Source: Melittangium boletus DSM 14713
Lineage (GTDB): Bacteria > Myxococcota > Myxococcia > Myxococcales > Myxococcaceae
Direction: 5' to 3'
DNA: 64,000 nt
Assembly (NCBI RefSeq): GCF_002305855.1
Contig: NZ_CP022163.1
Span: 1,550,292 to 1,614,291 of the forward strand
Part shown: piece by piece, positions 1 to 7,419 of the stretch
How the letters are laid out: every line of letters begins with the position of its first letter
Position numbering within the stretch: position 1 is the first letter of the stretch
Program-made: the position numbers and the translations under genes
Notes under the pieces: generated by a model
What the model saw: the letters and a program-made list of their open reading frames with translations, nothing else
What the model was told of the DNA's origin: nothing
Databases searched by the model: none

Positions 1-345
1 CTCTCGCACCGGACCGCGCATCCGGCGGATCTCCGAGAAGGAATCCCCGAAGACCACGAGGTAGTGGCTGCCCTCCACGTCCACCAACGCCAGTCCACAC
101 CGCTGGGACAAGCCCGCCCGAGACACTACCCGCAGAGGCTCCGCGCGCATGAAACGGGTGCCGCTCCGATCCCGTCGCCTGAGCCACCCCACCCCCACGA
201 CCAGGGCCACGCCCCCCAACAGCACTCGCGCCACCGAGGTCACGGAGGTCTCTCCCCACCGTGCCATCACGGCCAGAGCCAACACCAGGCCCAATGCCAA
301 CACCATTCGTGCACGCGGAGACATGAACCAGAGCGAGGGATTCAT
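1..345 (-). CDS. FliO-like type III secretion membrane protein (partial, C-terminus off window)
   Basis: An ATG at 345 opens a frame that runs off the left edge (115 codons seen). It starts 9 bases beyond the sctQ stop, so it is the next gene of the same operon. The visible protein has two hydrophobic segments (about residues 13-30 and 38-54), an Arg-rich turn (WLRRRDRSG), then a soluble part with RVVSRAGLSQRCGLALVDV. That layout, a membrane anchor followed by a short beta-rich domain, is typical of FliO. FliO helps assemble the flagellar export gate; canonical injectisomes generally lack an obvious FliO. Identification rests on context and pattern, so it is moderate. The missing C-terminus prevents a length comparison. 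Confidence 0.55.
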   Translation of the reverse strand, partial: MNPSLWFMSPRARMVLALGLVLALAVMARWGETSVTSVARVLLGGVALVVGVGWLRRRDRSGTRFMRAEPLRVVSRAGLSQRCGLALVDVEGSHYLVVFGDSFSEIRRMRGPVRE

Positions 346-353
346 GAGAGCGC

Positions 354-1463
354 TCACGGCAGGAGGCAGAGGATTCGCGCCCCGACCTCTCCCTCGATGT
401 CCACCAATTCCGCCCGTGCCACCGCCCGGTCTCCCACACGCAACAACACGGGTTCGCTCGCGCTGATACGCAGCGGCAGTAAGGCCCCGGGCTTCAGCAC
501 CGCGAGTTCGGAGAGCGGCAACATGAACCGCGTCAGTTCGATCTCCACATCTACCGGGAGCGGGGGCATGCCCTCGCTCCGCTCATTCACCTGCGTCACC
601 ATGTCCTGCTCCTGGAGAACTCCGCGCGAATGAGCGCGGTTCAGAGAAAAACCCTGGGGAGAGAAGTCCCCCCTCAACTCAAACCCCTTCAGCACCAGGC
701 GCCCGGCACCGGACAGGCCCGAGCCCTCCCAGCGCAGGCCCTCGAACAAGATGACGTCGCCAGCCCCCAATGCGCCCCACGCCTCGCGTGGCAAGGACGC
801 GCACCCCATCCGGCACCAAGCCGCCAACTTCGCCGCCAACACCTCGGAGGCGATCCCCTCGTCCCGCTCGACCGGCAGGTCCTTCCATGCCCCGTCGAGG
901 ACCTTCGCCGGAAGGAGCAGCCGCCCCCCCGCGGTCGTCCGCCCCACCGTCACGGTCAACTCCACCCCCAGGTGTGGCTGCCGGTTATCCAGGCGCGCCA
1001 GGGTGTCCGTGCGGCTCATCGTCACTCCGGTGAGCCGCGGACTGAAACGTCTCCACAACTCCTCCTGGCCCCGCAGCGCGTACAACACGGACAGGCCCAG
1101 GAAGGCGAACGAAGCCTCCTCCAGGCGCGTCAGCCCCGTGAGAGGAACAGACTTCGTTTCCGACCCCGATAGACGCTCCAGCCCAGCGAAGAGCACGGCC
1201 GGCTCCAATTCCAGCACCGCCGTGCCTCCCGTGGCGGACAGGTCCACCCAGGCGAACGCGGCTGTATGCGCCAACCCCGACGCCGGCATCACCACCGACT
1301 CCAGCACCCGCGCCTCCACGCGCACGTTACAGCCCAACTCCCGCTCCAGCGCTTCGCACACGCTCAGCAATGCCCGCTGGCCCAGTCGTCCCACCTGAGG
1401 CCGCTGCCGAAGCATCACGTGGGCACGTGACAATCTCCGAATGCCGAGCCGGCGAAGCCCCAT
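354..1463 (-). CDS. sctQ: SctQ, type III secretion cytoplasmic-ring (C-ring) protein
   Basis: The C-terminal ~75 residues form a SpoA (FliN/FliM-type) domain: LPLSELAVLKPGALLPL, then VLLRVGDRAVARAELVDIEG. In injectisomes SctQ builds the cytoplasmic sorting platform that docks export substrates to the ATPase. The rest (about 290 residues) is divergent, as is usual for SctQ. The start is uncertain. The frame is open to an ATG at 1628 (424 aa), but residues 1-55 of that version look non-coding. An ATG at 1463 (369 aa, begins MGLRRLGIRR) has an AAGG-type ribosome site 5 bases upstream and follows a small overlapping frame that closes at 1469; I chose it. Downstream of the FliG/SctK-like gene and followed after 8 bases by the FliO-like gene. 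Confidence 0.85.
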   Translation of the reverse strand: MGLRRLGIRRLSRAHVMLRQRPQVGRLGQRALLSVCEALERELGCNVRVEARVLESVVMPASGLAHTAAFAWVDLSATGGTAVLELEPAVLFAGLERLSGSETKSVPLTGLTRLEEASFAFLGLSVLYALRGQEELWRRFSPRLTGVTMSRTDTLARLDNRQPHLGVELTVTVGRTTAGGRLLLPAKVLDGAWKDLPVERDEGIASEVLAAKLAAWCRMGCASLPREAWGALGAGDVILFEGLRWEGSGLSGAGRLVLKGFELRGDFSPQGFSLNRAHSRGVLQEQDMVTQVNERSEGMPPLPVDVEIELTRFMLPLSELAVLKPGALLPLRISASEPVLLRVGDRAVARAELVDIEGEVGARILCLLP

Positions 1464-1468
1464 CGCCT

Positions 1469-1645
1469 TCACCGTGGTGGACTGAGTGTGATCGCCAAGA
1501 GGACTCCGCATGGTTCGCTCCGCGCCGTGCATGAACCAACCTCTTTCATCTCCAATGCCAGGAGCCCACGTCGTGAATCCGCTCGATTGGGCGGCGCGAG
1601 CATCCTGAATCGGGATGGCGCATCCCAAGCGATGGAAAGGGACAT
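1469..1645 (-). CDS. Possible small translationally coupled ORF between the FliG/SctK-like gene and sctQ
   Basis: A 58-codon frame whose ATG overlaps the stop of the preceding gene (TGATG at 1643-1647) and which stops 5 bases before the preferred sctQ start. It begins MSLSIAWDAPSRF. Third-position GC is only moderate and no family is recognised. The same DNA can also be read as the N-terminal extension of SctQ in another frame. Only one of these is likely real; the TGATG coupling favours this small ORF, but weakly. Confidence 0.22.
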   Translation of the reverse strand: MSLSIAWDAPSRFRMLAPPNRADSRRGLLALEMKEVGSCTARSEPCGVLLAITLSPPR

Positions 1646-2103
1646 CAGCGCGTGGCTTCTCGAATGAGGCGCTCGGCCCATGTGCCGACCCTGGCTGGTA
1701 CGGCGGTATCGGCCGGCTCCATCTGGAATGAGGGAAAGAGACTTCGATGAAAGGAAGGCAGCCGTCGGAAGATTTCCCGCCGCAAGACCCCTGGCGCGTC
1801 CTCCATCATCTGGCGCAACCGGGCCGCCGCATCTGGCCGTACTCCAAACTCCACCGCGACCCGCGCCTGCCGCCTCGCGGAGGAAAGCGCGGTGAATCCC
1901 GCGAGATAATCCCTGGCTCGCGTCGCATCGGACTCCGTCAACCCGTCCAGCAGCGCCGCCGCCCGCTCCCGGCCCAGCACCAGGGCCACCAATGCCAGAC
2001 GCTCCAGGGGAAGGGGCTCCAAGACAGGTGTGGGCCGCGAGGCGAGAGACGCTGGCGCCTCGGGTGCCTTCGCCCGGAAGCGCACGATCCGCGTCGTTTC
2101 CAT
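1645..2103 (-). CDS. T3SS-associated protein with FliG-like N-terminus, candidate SctK equivalent
   Basis: 152 aa, ATG at 2103 just after sctJ (stop 2107), with an AAAGGGTGAG ribosome site. Residues ~34-60 read LERLALVALVLGRERAAALL, the hydrophobic 'LLxLGxExAAxLL' pattern of FliG N-terminal domains, and a second helical stretch LRREIFRRLPSFHR follows. Position is informative: in the SPI-1 order prgI-prgJ-prgK-orgA, the gene after SctJ is SctK (OrgA), which links the basal body to the sorting platform. I infer an analogous adaptor between the SctJ ring and SctQ. The family is not directly recognised, and the protein is somewhat shorter than typical SctK (~200 aa). Confidence 0.5.
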   Translation of the reverse strand: METTRIVRFRAKAPEAPASLASRPTPVLEPLPLERLALVALVLGRERAAALLDGLTESDATRARDYLAGFTALSSARRQARVAVEFGVRPDAAARLRQMMEDAPGVLRREIFRRLPSFHRSLFPSFQMEPADTAVPARVGTWAERLIREATR

Positions 2104-2106
2104 GGC

Positions 2107-2898
2107 TCACCCTTTCGAGGGCCGCACACCCGTCACCACGGGTCGCGCGGGCACGGGCGAAGGGACACTCCGGACGTCCGCCCTGGCGCGATCGCGCCGT
2201 GAGCGCAACGTCATGACACACAGCCCCACGGACAACCCGGTGATCACCAGGCACAACACGGCCAGCAGGACGCGCAGCCGAGTCAGGGGAGAGGGAGCCA
2301 CGGGAGGTGCCACCACCCGGGTGGACACCTCGTCCACCATGAGGGACACCGCGTCGGGGGACAGTCCCTCCACGCCTCCCGCCAACAGGGCTCGCAGAAC
2401 CTCCCGAGACGCCTTGAGTTGTTCCGCATGGCCCGGTGCCGCGCGCAACAACGCCGACGCCTTCGCGGGTACCGGTGGCTGTCCAAGCCTCGGCGGTGGA
2501 GGCACCACCAGATGCACCCTGGCGAGGAGCACCCCCTCCACCGTCTGAAGCGTCTTCTCCAACCCCTGCTCCATCACCCGCACCCGGCACAACTGCTCTT
2601 CCACCGGCGTGCGCACGAACCCGCCTCCCCCGAAGACGTCGCAGCCCGTGTCCTCCGCGGGCCGCGGCAAGCCCAACTCGGCGAGAATGCGCACCGCGTC
2701 CGAGCCCTGCTCGTCGGCCACCTCGATGGCCCATGTCGGCTTCTTGCCCGCCTCGGGCACCTTGCGCGCATCGAGCCCCCGCTCGACGAGCACCCTCTGC
2801 AACTCATTGGCCTGGCGCTCGTCCAGGCCATGTTGAATGCGGTCCTGACACCCCGTGAGCCACACGAGCAGCAGGAAGACACAGCGTCGCACGCTCAT
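2107..2898 (-). CDS. sctJ: SctJ, type III secretion inner-membrane ring lipoprotein
   Basis: 263 aa of the YscJ/PrgK/FliF family, which forms the inner-membrane ring of the injectisome. It has a signal peptide with lipobox (VWLTGC, Cys17), then the family hallmark HGLDERQANELQRVLVERGL followed by the ring-building motif with EEQLCRVRVMEQGLEKTLQT and VLLARVHLVVP at about residues 98-133. A C-terminal transmembrane helix lies near residues 208-230, with a basic tail. The length is typical. The start ATG has a GAGGAG ribosome site 6 bases upstream that overlaps the tail of sctI. Flanked by sctI and the FliG/SctK-like gene in one operon. Confidence 0.93.
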   Translation of the reverse strand: MSVRRCVFLLLVWLTGCQDRIQHGLDERQANELQRVLVERGLDARKVPEAGKKPTWAIEVADEQGSDAVRILAELGLPRPAEDTGCDVFGGGGFVRTPVEEQLCRVRVMEQGLEKTLQTVEGVLLARVHLVVPPPPRLGQPPVPAKASALLRAAPGHAEQLKASREVLRALLAGGVEGLSPDAVSLMVDEVSTRVVAPPVAPSPLTRLRVLLAVLCLVITGLSVGLCVMTLRSRRDRARADVRSVPSPVPARPVVTGVRPSKG

Positions 2899-2908
2899 GG
2901 ACGGCTCC

Positions 2909-3400
2909 TCACACCTGGGTCTGCAGAACCTGCTTCACGCCGCCCGTCGCCTTCTCGATGACCTTCCCCGCGAGATCGAGCTCCTGGCTCGCCCGATACA
3001 CATGGGCCTGGAGCGCGAGCAATTCCGCCGGAGAGAAGGATCTGCCGGACTCGGCCAGTTCCAGGATGTGGTCCAGGCGCTTCTGCGCCTCCCCCACCCG
3101 ATCCAACGCACGCACCACGTGTGGCGAATGCGCGGCGTGCACCGGAGGCACCCCGTCCGCGCGCGCCACCGAGGTTCCCCCCGGTGCCCGCTCCACGCCT
3201 TCCGCCTTGCACGCTCCGCGGACCGCCTCCGTCCGCTCGGCGGACATCCGATGCGGCGCGCCCTCGCTGGCCACCGGCAATCCCGGAGGCCTCGCGTGTC
3301 CCTTCATGCCCTCCAGGACCTTGCCGAAGCCCCCTTTGCTCGTTTCCAGGACGGGCGCCGCGCCCGCCCCACTGATCGCTCCCACCTTGCCCATGGCCAT
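2909..3400 (-). CDS. sctI: SctI, type III secretion inner-rod protein
   Basis: 163 aa. The N-terminal ~90 residues are Gly/Ala/Pro-rich and variable. The C-terminus FSPAELLALQAHVYRASQEL plus DLAGKVIEKATGGVKQVL matches the conserved end of YscI/PrgJ inner-rod proteins (helix that packs under the needle). Longer than PrgJ (101 aa) because of the N-terminal extension. ATG at 3400 was used; a second ATG lies two codons later. It sits between the needle-like gene and sctJ, the standard prgI-J-K order, which supports the call strongly. Confidence 0.8.
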   Translation of the reverse strand: MAMGKVGAISGAGAAPVLETSKGGFGKVLEGMKGHARPPGLPVASEGAPHRMSAERTEAVRGACKAEGVERAPGGTSVARADGVPPVHAAHSPHVVRALDRVGEAQKRLDHILELAESGRSFSPAELLALQAHVYRASQELDLAGKVIEKATGGVKQVLQTQV

Positions 3401-3409
3401 GGCGCGCCC

Positions 3410-3880
3410 CTAGCGGATGTTGTTGATGGCCGCCTTGGCCGAGTCGTGACGCACCTTCATGATGTTGGAGATGGCGTTGTGCGCCCGGCTCTCCGCCTGC
3501 ATCTCGTTCTGCAGACTCATGTAGGCGAGGTTCATCTGCGCGCCCTCGGCCTGCATCTCCCGCTGGGCCGCCAGCAAGTCCCACTGCTCGCCCTTGCCCG
3601 AGGGCACCGCCGCGCCCGCCGAGCCTCCCGTGCCCACGGGCACCGAGGTCGCCGCGGCGCTCCGCACGGACGAGGCCGAGGACGACACCACCGAGCCCAC
3701 ACTCGCCACCGCCGCGCTCACCGCGGGCACGCCCGGCACGAACGACGCCACCACGCCCGCTCCCGAACGCACCACCTCCTGTGCCGTGCGCGCGAACACC
3801 GTGCCGAAGTCGTTGTGCGGCGTCTGCCTCGCCACCGTCGGGGTGATGGACAGCCTGCCAATCCGATTGCCGTTCTCCAC
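3410..3880 (-). CDS. Candidate needle subunit (SctF-like) with long N-terminal extension
   Basis: 156 aa from a GTG at 3880 with an AGGAGG ribosome site 6 bases upstream; an upstream GTG/ATG-rich extension lacks such a site. Residues ~25-95 are Ala/Ser/Val/Gly-rich with a hydrophobic stretch (GVVASFVPGVPAVSAAVASV). The last ~58 residues form one Met/Gln-rich helix that ends HNAISNIMKVRHDSAKAAIN-NIR. From memory, Salmonella PrgI ends RNAQSNTVKVFKDIDAAIIQ-NFR; the two share N-A-x-S-N-x-x-K-V, D, A-A-I, N and the final Arg. First gene of the operon, directly before sctI and sctJ, exactly where SctF sits in SPI-1. Needle proteins are normally ~80 aa, so the extension is unusual. An export-cap or translocon-like role is the alternative. 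Confidence 0.5.
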   Translation of the reverse strand: MENGNRIGRLSITPTVARQTPHNDFGTVFARTAQEVVRSGAGVVASFVPGVPAVSAAVASVGSVVSSSASSVRSAAATSVPVGTGGSAGAAVPSGKGEQWDLLAAQREMQAEGAQMNLAYMSLQNEMQAESRAHNAISNIMKVRHDSAKAAINNIR

Positions 3881-3916
3881 GTGAAGCCTCCTGTGCTGGG
3901 AATGCACCAGGGCCAT

Positions 3917-3933
3917 TTCAGGCCCCGTGCCAG
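3917..3933 (-). promoter_or_regulatory. Sigma-54-like promoter element upstream of the T3SS operon
   Basis: On the minus strand CTGGCACGGGGCCTGAA lies ~37 bases upstream of the GTG of the first T3SS gene. The -24 half (CTGGCACG) is a full match to the sigma-54 consensus, but the -12 half is CTGA rather than TTGC, lacking the key GC. Sigma-54 promoters are common in myxobacteria. Treat as a weak candidate. Confidence 0.25.
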
Positions 3934-4103
3934 CGGCCACGAGGCGTCTTCCCAGGCATCCGGCGATGGGCATTCCCGGAGCGCTCCAGCCAGGTGGAGT
4001 TCACGTCCGCGCGCGTGGACGGTCAGGGCGACGGCTGAAAAGTTGCGACCCGTCCAGACTGCTACACACTCGTAGTCCCTTGTCGTACACCGAGGAGTAC
4101 CCG

Positions 4104-4430
4104 ATGACGCCGCCCACCGATTCCACCCGTCCCCAGGGGCGCTACCACCCGCGCGTGGATGCCAACTGGATGGTCCAGGTGCACCTGGGCGAGCGACGGG
4201 TGCTCGTCAAGGCGCTCGACCTGTCCATGGCAGGGCTGTTCCTGCACGGCCACCCCGGCGACGACGTGCGCAGGCTCACCCTCACGCTGCCGCTGCCTGG
4301 CGTGGGCGACATCACCACGACCTGCGCCATCGTCCGTCGCGAAGCGCACGGCGTGGCGGTCGAGTTCGACGAGCTGGATTGGGATCACCTGCTGCTGCTG
4401 GCGCGCTACCTCCATCCGCGCCTGCCCTGA
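4104..4430 (+). CDS. PilZ-domain protein (candidate c-di-GMP receptor)
   Basis: 108 aa, essentially one PilZ domain. It shows the RxxxR motif (RYHPR, residues 13-17) and the second signature DLSMAGLFLHG (D-x-S-x-x-G), both needed to bind cyclic di-GMP. ATG at 4104 is chosen over an upstream in-frame GTG (3927) because the extension is Arg-rich shadow sequence. Divergent from the T3SS operon; the 223-base gap between them holds promoters for both. Ends 12 bases from the convergent response regulator gene. A single-domain PilZ protein usually acts by binding a partner, not identifiable here. Confidence 0.8.
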   Translation: MTPPTDSTRPQGRYHPRVDANWMVQVHLGERRVLVKALDLSMAGLFLHGHPGDDVRRLTLTLPLPGVGDITTTCAIVRREAHGVAVEFDELDWDHLLLLARYLHPRLP

Positions 4431-4442
4431 GGGGCGCGCGGC

Positions 4443-4832
4443 TCACTCCGCCTTGCGCAACCGCTCCACCAAGGCCATCAGCTCCGCGCCCTTGAAGGGT
4501 TTCTGGATGTAGCCATCCGCTCCCGCCAGCGTGGCGCTCTCCATGTCCGACTTCTTGGACTTGGCGGTGAGCATGTAGACCGGCACCTTCGACGTCTGCG
4601 GATCGCTCTTGAGCATCCGGCACACCGAGATGCCATCGAGCTGCGGCAGCACCACGTCCATCAGTACGAGTTGAAAGGGCCGGCTCTTGGCCAGCTTCAG
4701 CCCCTCGACGCCATTGGCCGCGCACACCACCTCCACGGCCCCGTCACTCAACATGGAACGCACCAGTTCCCGGATGACGGGCTCGTCCTCGACCAGGAGG
4801 ATGTGGAAGGGCATCTGCGAATTGGCGGCCAT
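4443..4832 (-). CDS. Single-domain response regulator (CheY-like receiver)
   Basis: 129 aa receiver domain only. It has the acidic pocket (LLVEDEP), the phosphorylatable Asp in LVLMDVVLP, the switch Thr in YMLTAKSKK and the conserved Lys in GYIQKPFKG. No output domain, so it must signal by protein contact. ATG at 4832 (MAANSQMPFH) is chosen; six residues later there is another ATG. The longer frame upstream overlaps low-quality sequence. No adjacent histidine kinase, so its partner is unknown. Confidence 0.85.
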   Translation of the reverse strand: MAANSQMPFHILLVEDEPVIRELVRSMLSDGAVEVVCAANGVEGLKLAKSRPFQLVLMDVVLPQLDGISVCRMLKSDPQTSKVPVYMLTAKSKKSDMESATLAGADGYIQKPFKGAELMALVERLRKAE

Positions 4833-5027
4833 GGGTTTCACTCTCGAGGCGACGACGCGGCGCGCAGGATACAGCCCGGACCGCATGCCGCCCAGGGTTG
4901 GATGCGACCCGGACACAAGAGAAGAGGCCCACTCTACCTCTCCCGTGGGTGCGGCCCCCGTGTGCCCTGGGAACATCCACCCGAGGACGCCTCCCCTCCC
5001 CTTGGAGAGTGACTACCTTGGAGGACA

Positions 5028-6743
5028 ATGAGCCAGGCTCCCTCGCCCGCCCTCGCGGCCTTCACCGCGCTTCGCGCGTCCTTCTTCCAGCGCTACCTGC
5101 GCGCACAACCGGAGGAAGCCACCACACTCGGGCTGCACCACCTGGACGACCGGCTGAAGGACCTGTCCCCCTCCGCCCTGGGGGACGAATACGCGCTGCA
5201 CCGCGACACGCTCGCCCAGCTGGAGCGGCTGCCACCCGAGGAGCTGCCCCCCAGCGACGGGCTCGACTGGCGGGCGATGCTCGACGTCGCCCGCTTCCAC
5301 GTCCATGCCTACGAGGACCTGCGCAGCCACCGGCGCAACATCGAGCTGTCGACCTACCCCCACACGATGTTGCAGTACCAGATCGGCCAGGCCGAGACGG
5401 CCGATGACTGGGCGGCCATCGCCAGCCGGGCGGCCCGCATCCCCACCTTCCTCCAGCAACAGGAAGACCTGCTCACCGAGGGTCTGGCCACGAGTGAAGT
5501 CCCGGATGGACACACCGTGCGGGACTTCGCCGAGGAGCAGCTCCCCGTCATCGTGCGCTACTACGAGTGCTTGCCGGAACTGCCCGGCGCGCACCAGGTG
5601 GAGCTGTCGGGCTCCGGACTCCGAGCGCTCCAGCAAGCCGCCCGGGAAGCCCGCGAGGCCTTCGCCGCGCACCACCGCTTCCTGAGAAGGCAGGTCATGC
5701 CCCACGCGCGCCCCGGCGTCGTGCTCGGCGCGGACGAGTACCAGTGGCGGCTGCGGCATCTGTTCGGCATCACCGACTCACCCGAGGAGCTGATGGGCCA
5801 GGCCCAGGACGTGCTGGTCCAGGCCCAGCACGCCATCACCCAGCTCTCCCGTGCACTCGCCCGGGAACTGCCCGGCGCGCCCGCCTCGCTCGCCAACTTC
5901 GCCGAGGCCCGCGCCCTGCTCGCCCAGCTCGAGCTGCATCACCCCGAGCGGGATGAAGACGTCATCCCCCTCTACCGGCGGCTCGTCGGCCACGCGGAGC
6001 AATTCATCCTCGAGCAGGGCATGTTCCTCGTCCCCGAGGGCCTGCGGATGGGCATCAAGGCGCTGCCTCCGGGCATGGTGGACGTCCGGGGCACCAACTG
6101 GCCCGCGCCCCTGCTGGATCCCCGCAAGGTGGGCTGGTTCGTGCTCTCGCCCCTGGCCGCCGAACACCCCACCATCTGGGCCACGCTGCTCGCGGTGCAC
6201 GAGGGCCTCCCCGGCCACTTCCTGCAGAGCGTCGCCTGGCAGCGCGCCTTCTCGCATCACCCCACCCCGGTGCGCTTCCTGCTCGTGACGGACCACGTGG
6301 CCATGGCGCGCGGCCACTTCGGCCCCATGCTCAACATCGAGGGCTACGCCACCTATGCCGAGGAGCGCATGCGCCGCGCCGGCTTCTACACGGCCGTCGA
6401 GGAACTCACCGCGCTCGTGGCCCGTGCCCTGCGCGCCGTGCGCGTGGTGGTGGACATCGGCCTGCACACCCGGCGCATGGATGACGACGCGGCGGTGCGC
6501 TACCTCGTACACCACGCCTGCATGCCCGAGCCCAACGCCTGGCGCGAAGTCCTCCGCTACAAGCGCATCCCCATGCAGGCCATCACCTATCTGCTCGGCG
6601 CGCTCGAGTTCGAAAGGCTGGAGGCGGACTGCCGGCGCGAGCGCGGAAGCCACTTCGACGAGGCGCGCTTCCACGAGGAACTCTTCTCGTTCGGCCCGGT
6701 GTCCCCCGCCCGGTTGCGGCACTTCATGCTGGCCCATCCGTGA
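5028..6743 (+). CDS. DUF885 family protein (putative metal-dependent peptidase)
   Basis: 571 aa, the usual length of DUF885 proteins. The C-terminal half carries HEGLPGHFLQ (His at residue 391), an HExxxH-type metal-binding motif, and a downstream EGYATYAEE motif near residue 440 that likely supplies a third ligand. Family members resemble M32/M2-like gluzincins, and some are annotated as peptidases. Unlike many relatives, it has no signal peptide or lipobox, so it is probably cytoplasmic. The ATG at 5028 has GGAGG 5 bases upstream. Its last 20 bases overlap the convergent pyrophosphatase gene. Confidence 0.82.
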   Translation: MSQAPSPALAAFTALRASFFQRYLRAQPEEATTLGLHHLDDRLKDLSPSALGDEYALHRDTLAQLERLPPEELPPSDGLDWRAMLDVARFHVHAYEDLRSHRRNIELSTYPHTMLQYQIGQAETADDWAAIASRAARIPTFLQQQEDLLTEGLATSEVPDGHTVRDFAEEQLPVIVRYYECLPELPGAHQVELSGSGLRALQQAAREAREAFAAHHRFLRRQVMPHARPGVVLGADEYQWRLRHLFGITDSPEELMGQAQDVLVQAQHAITQLSRALARELPGAPASLANFAEARALLAQLELHHPERDEDVIPLYRRLVGHAEQFILEQGMFLVPEGLRMGIKALPPGMVDVRGTNWPAPLLDPRKVGWFVLSPLAAEHPTIWATLLAVHEGLPGHFLQSVAWQRAFSHHPTPVRFLLVTDHVAMARGHFGPMLNIEGYATYAEERMRRAGFYTAVEELTALVARALRAVRVVVDIGLHTRRMDDDAAVRYLVHHACMPEPNAWREVLRYKRIPMQAITYLLGALEFERLEADCRRERGSHFDEARFHEELFSFGPVSPARLRHFMLAHP

Positions 6744-7173
6744 CGCCGGACAACCAGCCCACGTAGCGCGTGGCGCCCGTCTGGCGGCCCCGCGCCCGAT
6801 GCAACCCCCGCTTGAAGAAGGCGTACACGTGGAAGAACGCCGCCAGCCCCACGCGATCCGCCCGGCTCAGGGGCCGCGGACTGCAGATGACCTTGGGGTC
6901 CGCGCAGCCCGCGTCCAGGAAGCCAATCACCCCCACCACGGGTACCCGCACCCGCGCGCCCCTCCGCAGCCGAGGGCCCAGCACCACCACGTCCAGGGGA
7001 TCTCCATCCCCCGAGTCCATCCCCGGAATGCAGCCGTAGTTGTACGGACACGGCAACGGCGAGATGAAGTCCACGCCTCCATCCGCCCTCCGCTTCACCA
7101 CGGAGCCGCGAGGCGATTCGATCAAGACCTCGGGCTCGTTCGGCAGCCCGGCGGGGAAGGGAATCTCGGACAC
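6724..7173 (-). CDS. ppa: Inorganic pyrophosphatase, family I
   Basis: 149 aa, slightly shorter than the ~175 aa Escherichia coli enzyme. It hydrolyses pyrophosphate to two phosphates, pulling biosynthetic reactions forward. The active site is present: Glu in VLIESP, Lys in SVVKRR, the PCPYNYGCIP segment, the GDGDPLDVVVLG signature with its paired Asps, and LDAGCADPK with two more Asps and a Lys. The C-terminus is trimmed relative to E. coli after the FFHVYAFFKRG helix. Stop codon lies within the end of the convergent DUF885 gene. Confidence 0.88.
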   Translation of the reverse strand: MSEIPFPAGLPNEPEVLIESPRGSVVKRRADGGVDFISPLPCPYNYGCIPGMDSGDGDPLDVVVLGPRLRRGARVRVPVVGVIGFLDAGCADPKVICSPRPLSRADRVGLAAFFHVYAFFKRGLHRARGRQTGATRYVGWLSGVTDGPA

Positions 7174-7419
7174 CCGCGCGGTGTAGCACGAAGAGGCCCC
7201 TCATCCGTTCAACCTCCCACACCTCCACCACGACCCGCCTCCCCGCGCTGAATCCCCGAGCGTCGGCCAGACAACGCTGGAGATGAAGTCCACTCCACAG
7301 ACGGCGAGGACTCTGTGGCCCCGGGCACGGGCGCCCCACCCGAAAGCGCGGCAACCCCTGGCCTTCTTCCCGACCCCTGCCCACATCCCTGGGGGGCGGA
7401 ATGGGAAGAGGGGGCGGCG

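Noticed and set aside
1464..1628. N-terminal extension of SctQ to the ATG at 1628
   Set aside because: Residues 1-55 of that version look like random coding with no conservation expected for SctQ, and a better-placed ATG with a ribosome site exists at 1463. Kept only as an alternative.
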